A stretch of 64,000 nt of DNA from the NCBI RefSeq assembly GCF_017874355.1, contig NZ_JAGGLI010000011.1, forward strand, positions 1 to 64,000, in the 5' to 3' direction. This document shows positions 17,436 through 25,913 of the stretch, piece after piece. Source of the stretch: Acetoanaerobium pronyense. Its GTDB lineage: Bacteria > Bacillota > Clostridia > Peptostreptococcales > Filifactoraceae. The notes beneath the pieces are model-generated. The model did not search any database, had not been told where the DNA came from, and saw nothing but the letters and a program-made list of their open reading frames with translations. A program made the translations under genes and the position numbers. Numbering within the stretch: the first letter of the stretch is position 1; every line of letters starts with the position of its first letter.

Positions 17436-18648
17436 TTTCTGTTTCACCCCCTTTAGGATACTGGCTGCCTGCCATATCAATAGGTATCATATTTCCATTT
17501 ATTAAAAGTCTGTCTCCGCCTTCTTTTGGCTCTAGTTCTTCTTTCTCTCTTACTTCATTGCTTGTATAAATACCGTTTTGTATACCTTTTTGATAACTTT
17601 CAAATCTTTTCTGCAAATCACTTCTTAAAATTACATCAATATTAAATTTCAAATAGTACCCTGCTTCTATTTCATCAGTTCTAAGTAACTTATACATAAG
17701 TTCTTGTTCATAAGCTGTTAAAACTGGTTGAAGTGTTTCTATATAGAATTCTTTCATCGATTCTTCAAGATTGCTAAAAGTAGCTCTTGATAAATCATTT
17801 ATTTGATGCATTTTAACCCCAAAAGCAGATGCTATTTCTCTTATTGTAAGATTATTGTTTTCAAAAAACTGGCTTTCTGCAAGCTTTTGGCTTATTGCTT
17901 GATATTGATATCCAATAGGTAACAAACTAACTCTATGTGCATTATTTAAACCACTTGACATTCTTTCAAATCTATTTCTAAAGTTTTCTTCTGCTCTTTG
18001 GTTTAAATCTCCGACATAGTGGATTATACCTTTAGTTTGCATACCATTTTTATAAAACTTGTTAATATAATCAGTTCCACTTTTAGCATTTTCAATTAGA
18101 TCTACTAGATAATCTATAGGACTTATACCTACAAGTCCATTATCTGTAAGTCCTTTAATGTGGAGCATTTCATCAGAAGGTATTTTAAATGTATCTCCGT
18201 TATCTTCTATGATGTACCACATTTCTTTTTTTGTTATCCTTGTATCGTCAACTAATATCTTTTTAACTTTTGATGATGTAATTGGGTATAAAGCTTTTAT
18301 TAATCCTGTTTTTTTATCAAAATCTATATAGGCATATGCATTTCCGTTTAAATTTCTTTGAAATTCTAAAGTTTTCCAAAAATCCATTGCACTCATTAAC
18401 GGATTAGGTCTTATCTTTAATATATTGTAAAGATAATGACTGCTATCTTTTTTATTGTTTTTATACATTTTTACAGGTAATTTACTTATTCCTTCTGTAA
18501 GTATTCTAAAGCAGCTAAATACAGTTGCAACTTTTAAAGCGTTTTTACCTTTTACATTAACATCATTTGAGCTAATTCCTAAAAAGTCTAAAAGTCTTTC
18601 ATCTTGCAAACTTACAGTTTCGTTTTTGTAAGCTTTACTAAATAACAC
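17428..18648 (-). CDS. Portal protein (HK97 type)
   Basis: A 406-residue protein with the LKVATVFSCFRILTEGISKLPVKMYK region near the N-terminus and NNLTIREIASAFGVKMHQINDLSRATFSNLEESMKEFYIETLQPVL towards the end, both typical of HK97-family portals. Twelve copies form the ring through which DNA enters. Size is normal for the family. Confidence 0.95.
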   Translation of the reverse strand: MLFSKAYKNETVSLQDERLLDFLGISSNDVNVKGKNALKVATVFSCFRILTEGISKLPVKMYKNNKKDSSHYLYNILKIRPNPLMSAMDFWKTLEFQRNLNGNAYAYIDFDKKTGLIKALYPITSSKVKKILVDDTRITKKEMWYIIEDNGDTFKIPSDEMLHIKGLTDNGLVGISPIDYLVDLIENAKSGTDYINKFYKNGMQTKGIIHYVGDLNQRAEENFRNRFERMSSGLNNAHRVSLLPIGYQYQAISQKLAESQFFENNNLTIREIASAFGVKMHQINDLSRATFSNLEESMKEFYIETLQPVLTAYEQELMYKLLRTDEIEAGYYLKFNIDVILRSDLQKRFESYQKGIQNGIYTSNEVREKEELEPKEGGDRLLINGNMIPIDMAGSQYPKGGETENE

Positions 18649-18652
18649 TTAA

Positions 18653-18916
18653 TCACCCCCTTTTTATAGGATTTTTTGCAAAATAAATACCTAAAGCTAA
18701 AAAAGTAATTCCAGTTATATACAATCCAGCGTTTAGGTTTATTTTGTAGGTTGTAGCATTTATAATAATAATGCCTATGCTAATTAAAATATCTTCTAGC
18801 ATAAGCAATATTAAACTTAGATCATTATTGATTTTACTTTTTATTAATTCAAGTATTTTTTTTATTTTATCAATTGTCTTCACCCCATAACTTATCCAGC
18901 ATTTCATCTTCGGCAT
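18653..18916 (-). CDS. Small two-helix membrane protein
   Basis: The open frame overlaps the end of the terminase gene. The true start is probably a GTG, TTG or ATT near 18,880, after GGGGTG, giving about 72 residues. Two hydrophobic stretches follow a basic helix (LILLMLEDILISIGIIIINAT and LNAGLYITGITFLALGIYFA). It lies between terminase and portal, where small accessory proteins are common. Function unknown. Confidence 0.5.
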   Translation of the reverse strand: MPKMKCWISYGVKTIDKIKKILELIKSKINNDLSLILLMLEDILISIGIIIINATTYKINLNAGLYITGITFLALGIYFAKNPIKRG

Positions 18917-20633
18917 AGTTAGATATATTTATGCCATCATCTTGGTTATAATGTGTCATAGCTCTTGTGTGTGCATTTATTCCAGCTGCTAATCCATCTA
19001 TTTTTTTAGTTGTATTAGACTTATCTAGTAATATATTTCCATTGTGATCTGTCTTTTCTACCGCATTTTGCACATTCCAGTTTAAAACTGGATTGTTTTC
19101 GTGGATTACATTCTTGTTATATACTTGCTCCCTAAAGTCCTTAGTAGGCTCAGATAGAGTTTTCATTCCCTGTCTTATTTCAACCGTTATATATCCTTTT
19201 TCACTTAGATTCTGAGCTAATTGATTTGCAGAGTATGGATCATAATCTATTTCTTTTATTTTAAAATCATGTTCTTTAGAAAAATTAACTATAAAATCCT
19301 CTATCTGCTGATTTCTTATAGTTAAACCTTCGCATTCAATTAAAAACCCTTCTTCAATCCATCTGCTATAACTTACTCCGTCAGTAGCTTCTTTCTGCTT
19401 TACTCTTGCACCTGGAATGAAAGTTCTTGTGATTACTGCATAATATTCTTTATCAAGTGGAAATTCAAAAGTTACGCTTGATAAGTCGTGCTTTTGTGAT
19501 AAGTCTAGCCCTACATAACACTCTTTGCCTTTGCATATCTCCAGCAGCTCTTTTGCATCAACTCCGTTTTCTTTCCAGAGCTCATAGTTCATGTAGCCAT
19601 TTTCTTTCATATCAACCCATTTATTAAGAGTTTTAGTAAGCATATTCCTAAAATGCGATTGATTGTCTAATCCTTCTTTTACTTTTATTCTTAATTTTTC
19701 AATTTCTCCTAAAGCTCTAAAAAGTGGATTTGATTTAAACCAATTTTTAGGATCTTCTATATCATCTTCTTTATCCATTTCAGCTATATATATAAATCTT
19801 GTTTCATTGTCTTTTTTTCTCTCTAATATCTCTTTGCAGTATTCGTATTCTTGAAAACAAGCGCAATCCAAGTCAAATCCAGCTGTAGTAATTATAAATA
19901 TTAGAGGCTCGTCTTGCTGTACTGCTCCATCATCTAGTAGCTTATATATTTGATTATTCTTATGTGCGTGATATTCGTCTATTACTCCGCAATGAGGATC
20001 AAATCCATCAAGGTTTTTAGTTTCGCTTGATAGAGCTTTAAGTATAGAGTATTTCTTAGCATAATATATTTCACTTACACTTTCTCTTACTTTAAGCCTT
20101 TTAAGTAAAGACTTGCTAATCTTAACCATTTTAACGCAATTATTAAAAGCAATCTTCGCTTGGTCCTTTGCATTAGCAGCAGTATAAACTTGACTTCCAA
20201 AGTAGCCATCACCCATTAGCATATATAAGCTTACCCAACTTACCAAATAGGTTTTTGTGTTCTTCCTTGCTACTTGTATATAAGCTTGTCTAAATCTTCT
20301 GTACCCTGTTTCTCTATGTGTCCAGCCAAACAAGCTCCCTAAAATAAAAAACTGGAAGTCCACAAGATCCACTGGATTTCCAGCTAATTTACCATCTGTA
20401 AATAGCGTATATTTAGTAATAAACTTTATTATTCCTTCTTCTGCTATGCTGTAATCAAATAGATACGGAAATTCTTCCGTATCTTGATTCATTAAATCTT
20501 CTAAATGTCTTTTACATGCTAATATTTCTGTTTCTCCAGCTATTATCTGCCCTTGTACTATTAATTTCGCAAAAGTGGTTACTGGATCATCTATTAATAC
20601 ATTCTTATTATTTAAAATCTCTGTCAAAATCAT
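18870..20633 (-). CDS. Terminase large subunit
   Basis: Start at MILTEILNNKNVLIDD, with AAGGTG six bases before. About 587 residues. The ATPase part has the adenine-side region FRQAYIQVARKNTKTYLVSWVSLYML, where the P-loop reads ARKNTKT in place of the common ARKNGKS, and a Walker B segment GVIDEYHAH. The nuclease part starts with YVGLDLSQKHDLSS and includes the DYDPYSANQLAQNL metal-binding region. It cuts and packages phage DNA with TerS. The atypical P-loop is still seen in related phage terminases. Confidence 0.95.
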   Translation of the reverse strand: MILTEILNNKNVLIDDPVTTFAKLIVQGQIIAGETEILACKRHLEDLMNQDTEEFPYLFDYSIAEEGIIKFITKYTLFTDGKLAGNPVDLVDFQFFILGSLFGWTHRETGYRRFRQAYIQVARKNTKTYLVSWVSLYMLMGDGYFGSQVYTAANAKDQAKIAFNNCVKMVKISKSLLKRLKVRESVSEIYYAKKYSILKALSSETKNLDGFDPHCGVIDEYHAHKNNQIYKLLDDGAVQQDEPLIFIITTAGFDLDCACFQEYEYCKEILERKKDNETRFIYIAEMDKEDDIEDPKNWFKSNPLFRALGEIEKLRIKVKEGLDNQSHFRNMLTKTLNKWVDMKENGYMNYELWKENGVDAKELLEICKGKECYVGLDLSQKHDLSSVTFEFPLDKEYYAVITRTFIPGARVKQKEATDGVSYSRWIEEGFLIECEGLTIRNQQIEDFIVNFSKEHDFKIKEIDYDPYSANQLAQNLSEKGYITVEIRQGMKTLSEPTKDFREQVYNKNVIHENNPVLNWNVQNAVEKTDHNGNILLDKSNTTKKIDGLAAGINAHTRAMTHYNQDDGINISNYAEDEMLDKLWGEDN

Positions 20634-21114
20634 CCAGATCACCTTCCGAATGCGCTTGGATAAGTTTTAATCTAGCAGCTGGATTAAGGCCAACTAACAT
20701 AGAGTATTCTTTTACCATTTTAGAATACTTTATTTGGATATTAATTAAAGGATCTTCAACCTCGTTTTCAGCTCCAAACTTGTTAGTGTGCATTGATGTA
20801 AACTTCTTTCCGCCTGCCCCTTTATCAAATCTTCTTGCATCTAGCTGTATAGTAACCTCTATGAAGTTATCTAAGCCCTCTGCAAGTATGCCTAAATTAT
20901 AAATATCTACATTTGCAAGGATGTCTACTTCTTGAAGATTATTTACTACATCCCTAAAAATCTTTTTACCTCTAACTGATAACCAAGCAGGAGGTTTTAT
21001 TTTATCTTTTGGCAGCTGCTTTAACATTTCTTCCTGTTCTTCTCTTTGCCTTATTTGTTCTTTAGTTAAATGCCCTTCTAATTGTGATACTGGTTTTCTT
21101 GGTCTACCTGCCAA
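20608..21114 (-). CDS. Terminase small subunit (P27 family)
   Basis: A 168-residue protein with MAGRPRKPVSQLEGHLTKEQIRQREE at the start and PAWLSVRGKKIFRDVVNNLQEVDILANVDIYNLGILAEGL, the signature of P27-type TerS. It binds the packaging site and guides TerL. The AGGGGGTG ribosome site is eight bases upstream. The non-coding DNA just upstream (21.12-21.25 kb) is where a cos site is expected in HNH-TerS-TerL phages. Confidence 0.9.
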   Translation of the reverse strand: MAGRPRKPVSQLEGHLTKEQIRQREEQEEMLKQLPKDKIKPPAWLSVRGKKIFRDVVNNLQEVDILANVDIYNLGILAEGLDNFIEVTIQLDARRFDKGAGGKKFTSMHTNKFGAENEVEDPLINIQIKYSKMVKEYSMLVGLNPAARLKLIQAHSEGDLDDFDRDFK

Positions 21115-21216
21115 ACATAATCACCCCCTATTTCGTTATTTTTTTATCATGTCTTTTTTCTGTTTTGAAGTGAGGGTGTACCCCTCAAACTTGAATTTTA
21201 GGAAATTTTCTTTATC

Positions 21217-21234
21217 AGAGTTCCCCATTCGGTC
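21217..21234. other. Candidate packaging (cos-like) box upstream of TerS
   Basis: AGAGTTCCCCATTCGGTC lies 100 bases upstream of terS in a GC-richer island of non-coding DNA, next to GTGGGC. Sixteen of 18 bases recur in the satellite at 44354-44371, and a second inverted, slightly longer relative is at 44636-44652. Sharing between a phage and its presumed satellite at this place fits a terminase recognition or cut site. This is inference. Confidence 0.35.
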
Positions 21235-21334
21235 GTGGGCAAATCGGCTAAAAATTACCGATATACCCCTACCCTTATAAATTCTCAAAATAATAATACA
21301 AATTGTTCCCGCAATTTATATTGTTTGATTTACA

Positions 21335-21484
21335 GTGAAAAAGATTACCAAAGAAAACTTTGGCAAAATAAAAGAGCAGATACTCGCAATATCTACTCTG
21401 GTTACTGCTATTGGCACTCTGCTTACAGTACTAAAACCAATAGCTGATTTTGTCCTTACAGTATTATTTGAATTTTGTTATTGA
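21335..21484 (+). CDS. Possible plus-strand membrane peptide (49 residues)
   Basis: A GTG-started frame runs against the prophage late genes and encodes a lysine-rich helix followed by a long hydrophobic stretch (ILAISTLVTAIGTLLTVLKPIADFVLTVLFEF). It is followed after four bases by a strong hairpin terminator. The small hydrophobic product, isolated orientation and own terminator resemble type I toxin or small holin genes. No strong ribosome site is visible, so translation is uncertain. Confidence 0.35.
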   Translation: MKKITKENFGKIKEQILAISTLVTAIGTLLTVLKPIADFVLTVLFEFCY

Positions 21485-21487
21485 TAA

Positions 21488-21515
21488 TATAGAATAAGGT
21501 GCAACCTATTCTATA
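21488..21515. terminator. Strong bidirectional terminator
   Basis: TATAGAATAAGG pairs with CCTATTCTATA around a short TGCAA loop, with a T-rich tail on the plus side. It separates the convergent small plus-strand frame from the 66-residue minus-strand gene. Confidence 0.7.
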
Positions 21516-21531
21516 AATTCTTTTTCTATTC

Positions 21532-21732
21532 TTAAATAAACCTTATTTCATTTGGATAGCACTCATGTACTGAGCCATTATCTAGGAATTCTATTATTCC
21601 TAATGTCCTTTGGATTACTCCACCACCATGTCCACCCATTGCAACAGATGGTGGAATAACTTGAGCAATCTCGGACCATTTATGGAAATATGCTTCTTTC
21701 TCTTTTACAATACATTTTCTTAATTCCTGCAT
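21532..21732 (-). CDS. Small phage protein, unknown
   Basis: Sixty-six residues with a glycine-rich middle (PPSVAMGGHGGGVIQRTLGIIEFLDNGSVHECYPNEIRFI). The last part looks like a small beta domain. GGGG precedes the ATG. Conserved-looking, in the HNH-terminase gap. No family recognised. Confidence 0.6.
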   Translation of the reverse strand: MQELRKCIVKEKEAYFHKWSEIAQVIPPSVAMGGHGGGVIQRTLGIIEFLDNGSVHECYPNEIRFI

Positions 21733-21755
21733 TATTTCCCCTCTCTTTCTTGACC

Positions 21756-21947
21756 TTATAAAAATATTAATAAAACCGCAAAAGTTATAAGTAATAAAGG
21801 TATCATATAAAATAATGATCCAGTACCTTTGTTCCTTGGTACTATGTCTTTCTCAACTCCACAATGAGCTTGACAAGCCCAACTGTTAAAGGTTTCTTTT
21901 CTGTCTTGATATGTCTTTCGGCTTCTGCTTACTTTCTTTGTTTCCAT
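21756..21947 (-). CDS. Small C-terminally anchored phage protein
   Basis: Sixty-three residues: a basic N-terminal part (KKVSRSRKTYQDRKETF), two cysteines (SWACQAHCG) and a single hydrophobic C-terminal segment (FYMIPLLLITFAVLLIFL). It overlaps the HNH gene by 19 bases. Tail-anchored topology is likely; function unknown. Confidence 0.55.
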   Translation of the reverse strand: METKKVSRSRKTYQDRKETFNSWACQAHCGVEKDIVPRNKGTGSLFYMIPLLLITFAVLLIFL

Positions 21948-22318
21948 ATCCTTTCCCCTTTCTTATGCCGCTTGTTATGGCAGCTATGGCATAGACTAAT
22001 AAGGTTATCAATATCAAAACGCTTTGCCCAGTTGTCCTTTACTTCTATAATGTGATGCACTGTGTCCGCAATAGTTATTTTCTTTTCGCTTAAACAATCT
22101 TGGCATAACTTGCTATCTTTTATTAATCTGACTTGCCTTGTCTTTGTCCAAGCTTTTGATTTATAAAACTTAGTAAACTTATCATCTCTTGTTTTATTAT
22201 CATAAAATTTATTTCTTTGTTTCTTCTCCAGTTCTTCTACATGCTTATGTTTCTTGCAATACTTTTCAGATAAATCAACTATATTATTGCATCCCATCTT
22301 ATTACAGAGTTTGTACAT
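21929..22318 (-). CDS. HNH endonuclease
   Basis: Start at MYKLCNKMGCNNIVDL, preceded by GGAAAAGGG. About 129 residues with zinc-binding cysteines (CNKMGC, CxxC in LCQDCLSEKK and LCHSCHNKRH) and the HNH core DTVHHIIEVKDNWAKRFDIDNLISLCHSCHNKRH. HNH genes next to TerS are typical of phages with cohesive ends, where the nuclease assists terminase cleavage. It overlaps the zinc-ribbon gene upstream. Confidence 0.9.
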   Translation of the reverse strand: MYKLCNKMGCNNIVDLSEKYCKKHKHVEELEKKQRNKFYDNKTRDDKFTKFYKSKAWTKTRQVRLIKDSKLCQDCLSEKKITIADTVHHIIEVKDNWAKRFDIDNLISLCHSCHNKRHKKGERIWKQRK

Positions 22319-22553
22319 GAGCAGCCCTTTTCCTTTTGTGATTAACATGTTCTATCTGGCATAAATTGCAAAGCTTTAATGATTGTGGAATTTCTATCCC
22401 GCATTTTCTACACTCATTTATTGTGTCAATTCTGATTCCTATTTGCTCTAAAATTATAGATCCGCAATCATTGCATTCTTTATTTCTATAATCTTCCGAA
22501 TAGACTTTATCGCATTTACTGCATACAGTAACATTTATATTTTCAATCGCCAT
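22302..22553 (-). CDS. Zinc-ribbon phage protein
   Basis: Start at MAIENINVTVCSKCDKVY (AAGGGGG upstream). About 83 residues with four CxxC pairs (CSKC, CNDC, CRKC, CNLC), enough for two zinc ribbons. It probably binds nucleic acid or a protein partner. Its end overlaps the HNH gene by 17 bases, so the two are likely co-translated. Confidence 0.7.
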   Translation of the reverse strand: MAIENINVTVCSKCDKVYSEDYRNKECNDCGSIILEQIGIRIDTINECRKCGIEIPQSLKLCNLCQIEHVNHKRKRAAHVQTL

Positions 22554-22563
22554 AAAAGCCCCC

Positions 22564-22737
22564 TTATCTGTATCCAAAGTATTTATTAACATTCTTTTTA
22601 TTCTTTACGCATTTGTTCATTCTCCCCAGCAAACATTGATGTATGTCATAGTTTAGTTGGCTTTTTAATTTCTTCTTATGCTCTATTTTTTTCTTGTGAT
22701 ACTCTGGAAAACTATTTAGAAATTCTTCTTTAGTCAT
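22564..22737 (-). CDS. Basic 57-residue phage protein
   Basis: A short frame with AAGGGAG ten bases before its ATG. It encodes MTKEEFLNSFPEYHKKKIEHKKKLKSQLNYDIHQCLLGRMN and ends KNVNKYFGYR. It is strongly basic and helical. It fits exactly between the 124-residue gene and the zinc-ribbon gene. No family recognised. Confidence 0.55.
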   Translation of the reverse strand: MTKEEFLNSFPEYHKKKIEHKKKLKSQLNYDIHQCLLGRMNKCVKNKKNVNKYFGYR

Positions 22738-22751
22738 TTCTAATTTCTCCC

Positions 22752-23126
22752 TTAAATTTTCAATACTGTTTTCATTGCTCTAAATAATCTTTGTTCAAAA
22801 GATGATTTCCCTGTGTAGTTAACCATGAGGCAAACTATTTTTACTATATCCTCATTAACACCTTTATGATTTTGAGGATCTAAAACATAATTTCTTATAT
22901 CTGTTGTATTCCACTTTCTGCCCTTGTATGATGTGTTAATTTTGTAACCCTTGTATTGCAACCATTCAACAAGGTTTTTAGCTCCTTTTTGCTTGATGTA
23001 CTCTGAAAATATAACATTTTGGAATAAATTGCCCTTTTCTAGTTCCAAAAGACTATTTATTCTATTTTTCATCATTTTCCTGTATTCTGACTTGTTCATT
23101 CTAGTGTTTTCAATGCTTTGAGTCAT
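22752..23126 (-). CDS. Phage protein, unknown
   Basis: A 124-residue, mostly helical and basic protein; the central part NLVEWLQYKGYKINTSYKGRKWNTTDIRNYVLDPQNHKG might be a DNA-binding winged-helix-like region. It is the first gene after the AT-rich promoter/operator zone at 23.15-23.27 kb, so it may be the first late gene. No family recognised. Confidence 0.6.
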   Translation of the reverse strand: MTQSIENTRMNKSEYRKMMKNRINSLLELEKGNLFQNVIFSEYIKQKGAKNLVEWLQYKGYKINTSYKGRKWNTTDIRNYVLDPQNHKGVNEDIVKIVCLMVNYTGKSSFEQRLFRAMKTVLKI

Positions 23127-23144
23127 GTTTTCACCTTCTTAGTG

Positions 23145-23265
23145 AATTATACATAATCATTTAATTCTGTATAATTGCGATTTAATTCTTTAATTATCTA
23201 TTTTTCAATGTTTTTAGCTAATAACAAAGTGTGAATTATACACTTTTTCAATATGAATAATATTT
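23145..23265. promoter_or_regulatory. AT-rich late-region control zone with repeated TATAAT palindromes
   Basis: Two copies of TGAATTATACA (near 23142 and 23232) and an inverted partner TTCTGTATAATTG (near 23165) surround the start of the late-gene block. Several TATAAT sequences are visible on the minus strand. It lies between the recombinase-like gene and the late operon, where an ArpU-type regulator would act. Exact promoter not determined. Confidence 0.4.
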
Positions 23266-23294
23266 AAGCTTTAAAAAAATAACCCTAGCATACT

Positions 23295-23846
23295 TCACTT
23301 TCCAAAAGTAAAGTTTCTCATAGCTCTATTAACAGTATCTTGCTGGATACCAATGTAAGCTAATGTTATGCTAGGATCACTGTGATTAAAACATTGCTGA
23401 AGTACAACAATATCTTTTGTTTGTTTGTAATAATGAAATCCAAAAGTCTTGCGTAGTGTATGAGTTCCTAAATTTTCCACCCCAAACCTATCTCCTAAAT
23501 TTCTTAATATTTTGTAAGCCATATCTCTAGTTATAGGTTTATTTTCTTGCTCTCTGCTCTTTATTAGATACTCATAATTTTCTTTGTCTTTGCAGTACCA
23601 CTCTAACTCTTTTTTTAATGTTAAATTTATTGGCACGATTTTTTGTTTTCCTGTCTTTTTTTCTCGTAAAGTTATATTATTTCTATTTTTAACATCTTTT
23701 ACTTTTAACCTTAATATGTCAGATATTCTTAATGCTGTGTAAATACCTACCATGAACATAATGTAATTTCTTGGATTTGTTCTTTTTAAATATTCTAAAA
23801 TATCTTCAAGTTTATAAAAATCTCTAATTGGCTCTACTACATTCAT
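23295..23846 (-). CDS. Short phage tyrosine recombinase
   Basis: Start at MNVVEPIRDFYKLEDILEYL after CAGGGTG. About 183 residues, consisting only of a catalytic domain: ALRISDILRLKVKDV (first arginine), HTLRKTFGFHYYKQ with Lys in the place of the usual His after Arg, FNHSDPSITLAYIG with the nucleophile tyrosine. It lacks the N-terminal arm-binding domain. Such short recombinases occur between the late regulator and terminase in many Firmicute phages. The prophage's own integration is more likely due to the serine recombinase at 31.3 kb. Confidence 0.8.
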   Translation of the reverse strand: MNVVEPIRDFYKLEDILEYLKRTNPRNYIMFMVGIYTALRISDILRLKVKDVKNRNNITLREKKTGKQKIVPINLTLKKELEWYCKDKENYEYLIKSREQENKPITRDMAYKILRNLGDRFGVENLGTHTLRKTFGFHYYKQTKDIVVLQQCFNHSDPSITLAYIGIQQDTVNRAMRNFTFGK

Positions 23847-24015
23847 TATAATCACCCTGTTTTTTTTGCATAAAATAAAGAAGCTGCACAATTTACAGCT
23901 TCTTGATAAAAGGGGGGGAACTTTTAATTGTCTTAATGGCGCTTTATTACATTTTAACTATAACACTTGTTTTTTTGCTTTAAAAGTGGAAAAAGGTGGA
24001 AAAAACTATAAAAAA

Positions 24016-24156
24016 CTACACTCTTTTGTCTTTATTTTCATTAATTTTAAATATTTTGCTTAAATCTTCTTGCCCTAACTCTAATTCTTTTATACTTTGC
24101 TTTATTTCTTTGCCTTTAAAGTATTCATCTACTATATATTTTAATTTTTCTTCCAT
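24016..24156 (-). CDS. Small helical phage protein (46 residues)
   Basis: A short frame MEEKLKYIVDEYFKGKEIKQSIKELELGQEDLSKIFKIN in the gap before the dUTPase-like gene. AGGAGGGCTT precedes the ATG. Charged and helical; its last part resembles a DNA-binding helix pair but too little is present to assign it. Confidence 0.5.
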   Translation of the reverse strand: MEEKLKYIVDEYFKGKEIKQSIKELELGQEDLSKIFKINENKDKRV

Positions 24157-24173
24157 GTCCACTTTAAGCCCTC

Positions 24174-24794
24174 CTAGTAATTATTTTCCTGCCTTTCATA
24201 ATTCTTTTTCATCTTAGTTTTGTAAGCTTCTTCAATTTGTTCTGCTGTAAAATTCCAAACATTAGAAGTACCCATTTTTATAAAACTTATCAAAACCTCA
24301 TGCCATTTTTGAAGTAAATATTTTTTATTATGTTCTTTTTCTTTTTTCCAATATTTCCAATTTCCTAGATAATTTGTAAATTTACTAAATATTATTAAAA
24401 AATCACTTAATGTGCATGTTTCTGGCTGGTAATCTTCGTAATATAATATATCATCTGGATGTTCTGAAAAATCAGCAATTTCATAAGTCTCATATATATA
24501 TTCTTCAATATCTAGTGAATTTGCTATTGAGAAAAGAAAATGCATACAATCAACATATTCTTCTAAAACTTTTTCTTTTGAAACTGTTACTATTTCAGAC
24601 TTAATAGATTTTCTCATCATAAAATTTGTCAAATTTTCCCATGCGTTTATTTCTTCTTCAAGCTCCCCCAGCTCTACAAACAAGGCTAAAAGCCTTGTAT
24701 TTAATAGAGTTTTAGGATCTACATTAAGATTTTTCTTTTCTATTATCGAATTATCCAGAGCTTCTTGCATTTTATAAATTTCTTTAATTGTCAT
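24174..24794 (-). CDS. dUTPase, all-alpha (MazG-like) type
   Basis: This 206-residue protein has the all-alpha dUTP pyrophosphatase signature: ALFVELGELEEEINAWENL near residue 40 and KVLEEYVDCMHFLFSIANSL near residue 75, supplying the acidic metal ligands (ExxE and ExxD). It turns dUTP into dUMP and keeps uracil out of phage DNA. An AGGAGG ribosome site precedes it. Confidence 0.85.
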   Translation of the reverse strand: MTIKEIYKMQEALDNSIIEKKNLNVDPKTLLNTRLLALFVELGELEEEINAWENLTNFMMRKSIKSEIVTVSKEKVLEEYVDCMHFLFSIANSLDIEEYIYETYEIADFSEHPDDILYYEDYQPETCTLSDFLIIFSKFTNYLGNWKYWKKEKEHNKKYLLQKWHEVLISFIKMGTSNVWNFTAEQIEEAYKTKMKKNYERQENNY

Positions 24795-24806
24795 TATGAT
24801 TTCCTC

Positions 24807-25016
24807 CTAAAATAATTCAATCTGTCCATCATTATTTCTTCTTAAAAGTTTGTGTTCTCCAAATTTAAAATCAATTCTAATTATGTAATCACTTTTCTTT
24901 AAAGGAATTACGCTTTTTATTGATTCTTTATCTAATTCTGAAAGATTATTATAAAAATCTTTCAGAATAATTTTTGAATTGGTTGATAAATATTCAAAAC
25001 CTTTTATTGTTTCCAA
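24807..25016 (-). CDS. Small phage protein, unknown
   Basis: Sixty-nine residues, METIKGFEYLSTNSKIILKDFYNNLSELDKESIKSVIPLKK then a short beta part. It overlaps the ArpU-like gene by 13 bases and is followed after 12 bases by the dUTPase-like gene. No family recognised. Confidence 0.55.
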   Translation of the reverse strand: METIKGFEYLSTNSKIILKDFYNNLSELDKESIKSVIPLKKSDYIIRIDFKFGEHKLLRRNNDGQIELF

Positions 25017-25462
25017 TTTTTTCCACCTCTTTCAAATTCTATAGATAGTTTATTTAGTGCTTTATCATGCAATTTATAGCAATTACTTATACTATATTTT
25101 AATTTTTTTGATATTATTTCCCATTTATACCTTTGAAAATATCTTAGTTCTATTATTTTTTTTTGATCATGTTCTAATCTTTCTAAAGATTCTTCAATTA
25201 AATATTGATTTTTTAATAGAATATTAATTTTATTTTTTATTAAATTTGCTTTATGATCATAAATTTCAGAAATTTTAATAACTGCTTGCTCAGTTTTATT
25301 TGAAATACTTCTATTTCCGCTAATAGCTTCAGTCAGTTGTGCAGTAACACTTGTTTCATATTTACTGCCTAACAAATCTTTTAAATCATTATTTAGTTTT
25401 TCTTTTTCTTTTTTTGTATAAGGATAATCTAGTAGTATTTTTTTTATTGTTTCTTTTTTCAT
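25004..25462 (-). CDS. ArpU/sigma-70 region 4-like late regulator
   Basis: Start at MKKETIKKILLDYPYTK, preceded by AAGGAGGC. About 152 residues: helical N-terminus, then LEHDQKKIIELRYFQRYKWEIISKKLKYSISNCYKLHDKALNKL, a sigma-70 region 4-like helix-turn-helix. Proteins of this type (ArpU, RinA-like) switch on phage late genes in Firmicutes. It lies upstream of the late block. Confidence 0.75.
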   Translation of the reverse strand: MKKETIKKILLDYPYTKKEKEKLNNDLKDLLGSKYETSVTAQLTEAISGNRSISNKTEQAVIKISEIYDHKANLIKNKINILLKNQYLIEESLERLEHDQKKIIELRYFQRYKWEIISKKLKYSISNCYKLHDKALNKLSIEFERGGKNWKQ

Positions 25463-25499
25463 TTCTGCCTCCTTTTTTATTGTCAATTAAGGCAATTAT

Positions 25500-25913
25500 T
25501 TAAAATGGCACACCGTCATCATCAAGTGCTCTAAATCCTTCTTCATTCAACCCTGTAGGTTCAAAGGTGTTGTTATTATTACTAGATTCCTTTTTATCAC
25601 CGTATTCTAAAAACTGCACATTTTCAGCAACAATCTCAGTTACATATCTTTTCTGACCTTCTGCATTCTCATAGCTTCGGTTCTGTAAATATCCTTTTAT
25701 TGCTACAAGTCTACCTTTAACAAGGTAGTTAGCACAGTTTTCAGCACTTTTCCCCCAGACCTGAATCTTAAAGAAGTCCGTTTGTTTCTGTCCGTCCTTA
25801 CCAATAAATGGTCTATCCACTGCTAAGTCAAAGTTACAAACTGCTTTTCCAGCAGAGGTGAATCTTAACTCTGGGTCCTTTGTAAGTCTTCCTATGAGGA
25901 TTATGCTATTCAT
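25500..25913 (-). CDS. ssb: Single-stranded DNA-binding protein
   Basis: Start at MNSIILIGRLTKDPELRFTSAGKAV, with GAGGAAG upstream. About 137 residues: an OB fold (FDLAVDRPFIGKDGQKQTDFFKIQVWGKSAENCANYLVKGRLVAIKGYLQNRSYE), an asparagine-rich linker and the acidic tip DDDGVPF that contacts partner proteins. It protects single-stranded DNA during phage replication. It overlaps the upstream gene by eight bases. Confidence 0.95.
   Translation of the reverse strand: MNSIILIGRLTKDPELRFTSAGKAVCNFDLAVDRPFIGKDGQKQTDFFKIQVWGKSAENCANYLVKGRLVAIKGYLQNRSYENAEGQKRYVTEIVAENVQFLEYGDKKESSNNNNTFEPTGLNEEGFRALDDDGVPF

Noticed and set aside
23295..23846. Main prophage integrase
   Set aside because: The protein is only a catalytic domain, lies within the early-late junction and not at an element end. 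The serine recombinase beside the repressor and att site is the better candidate.
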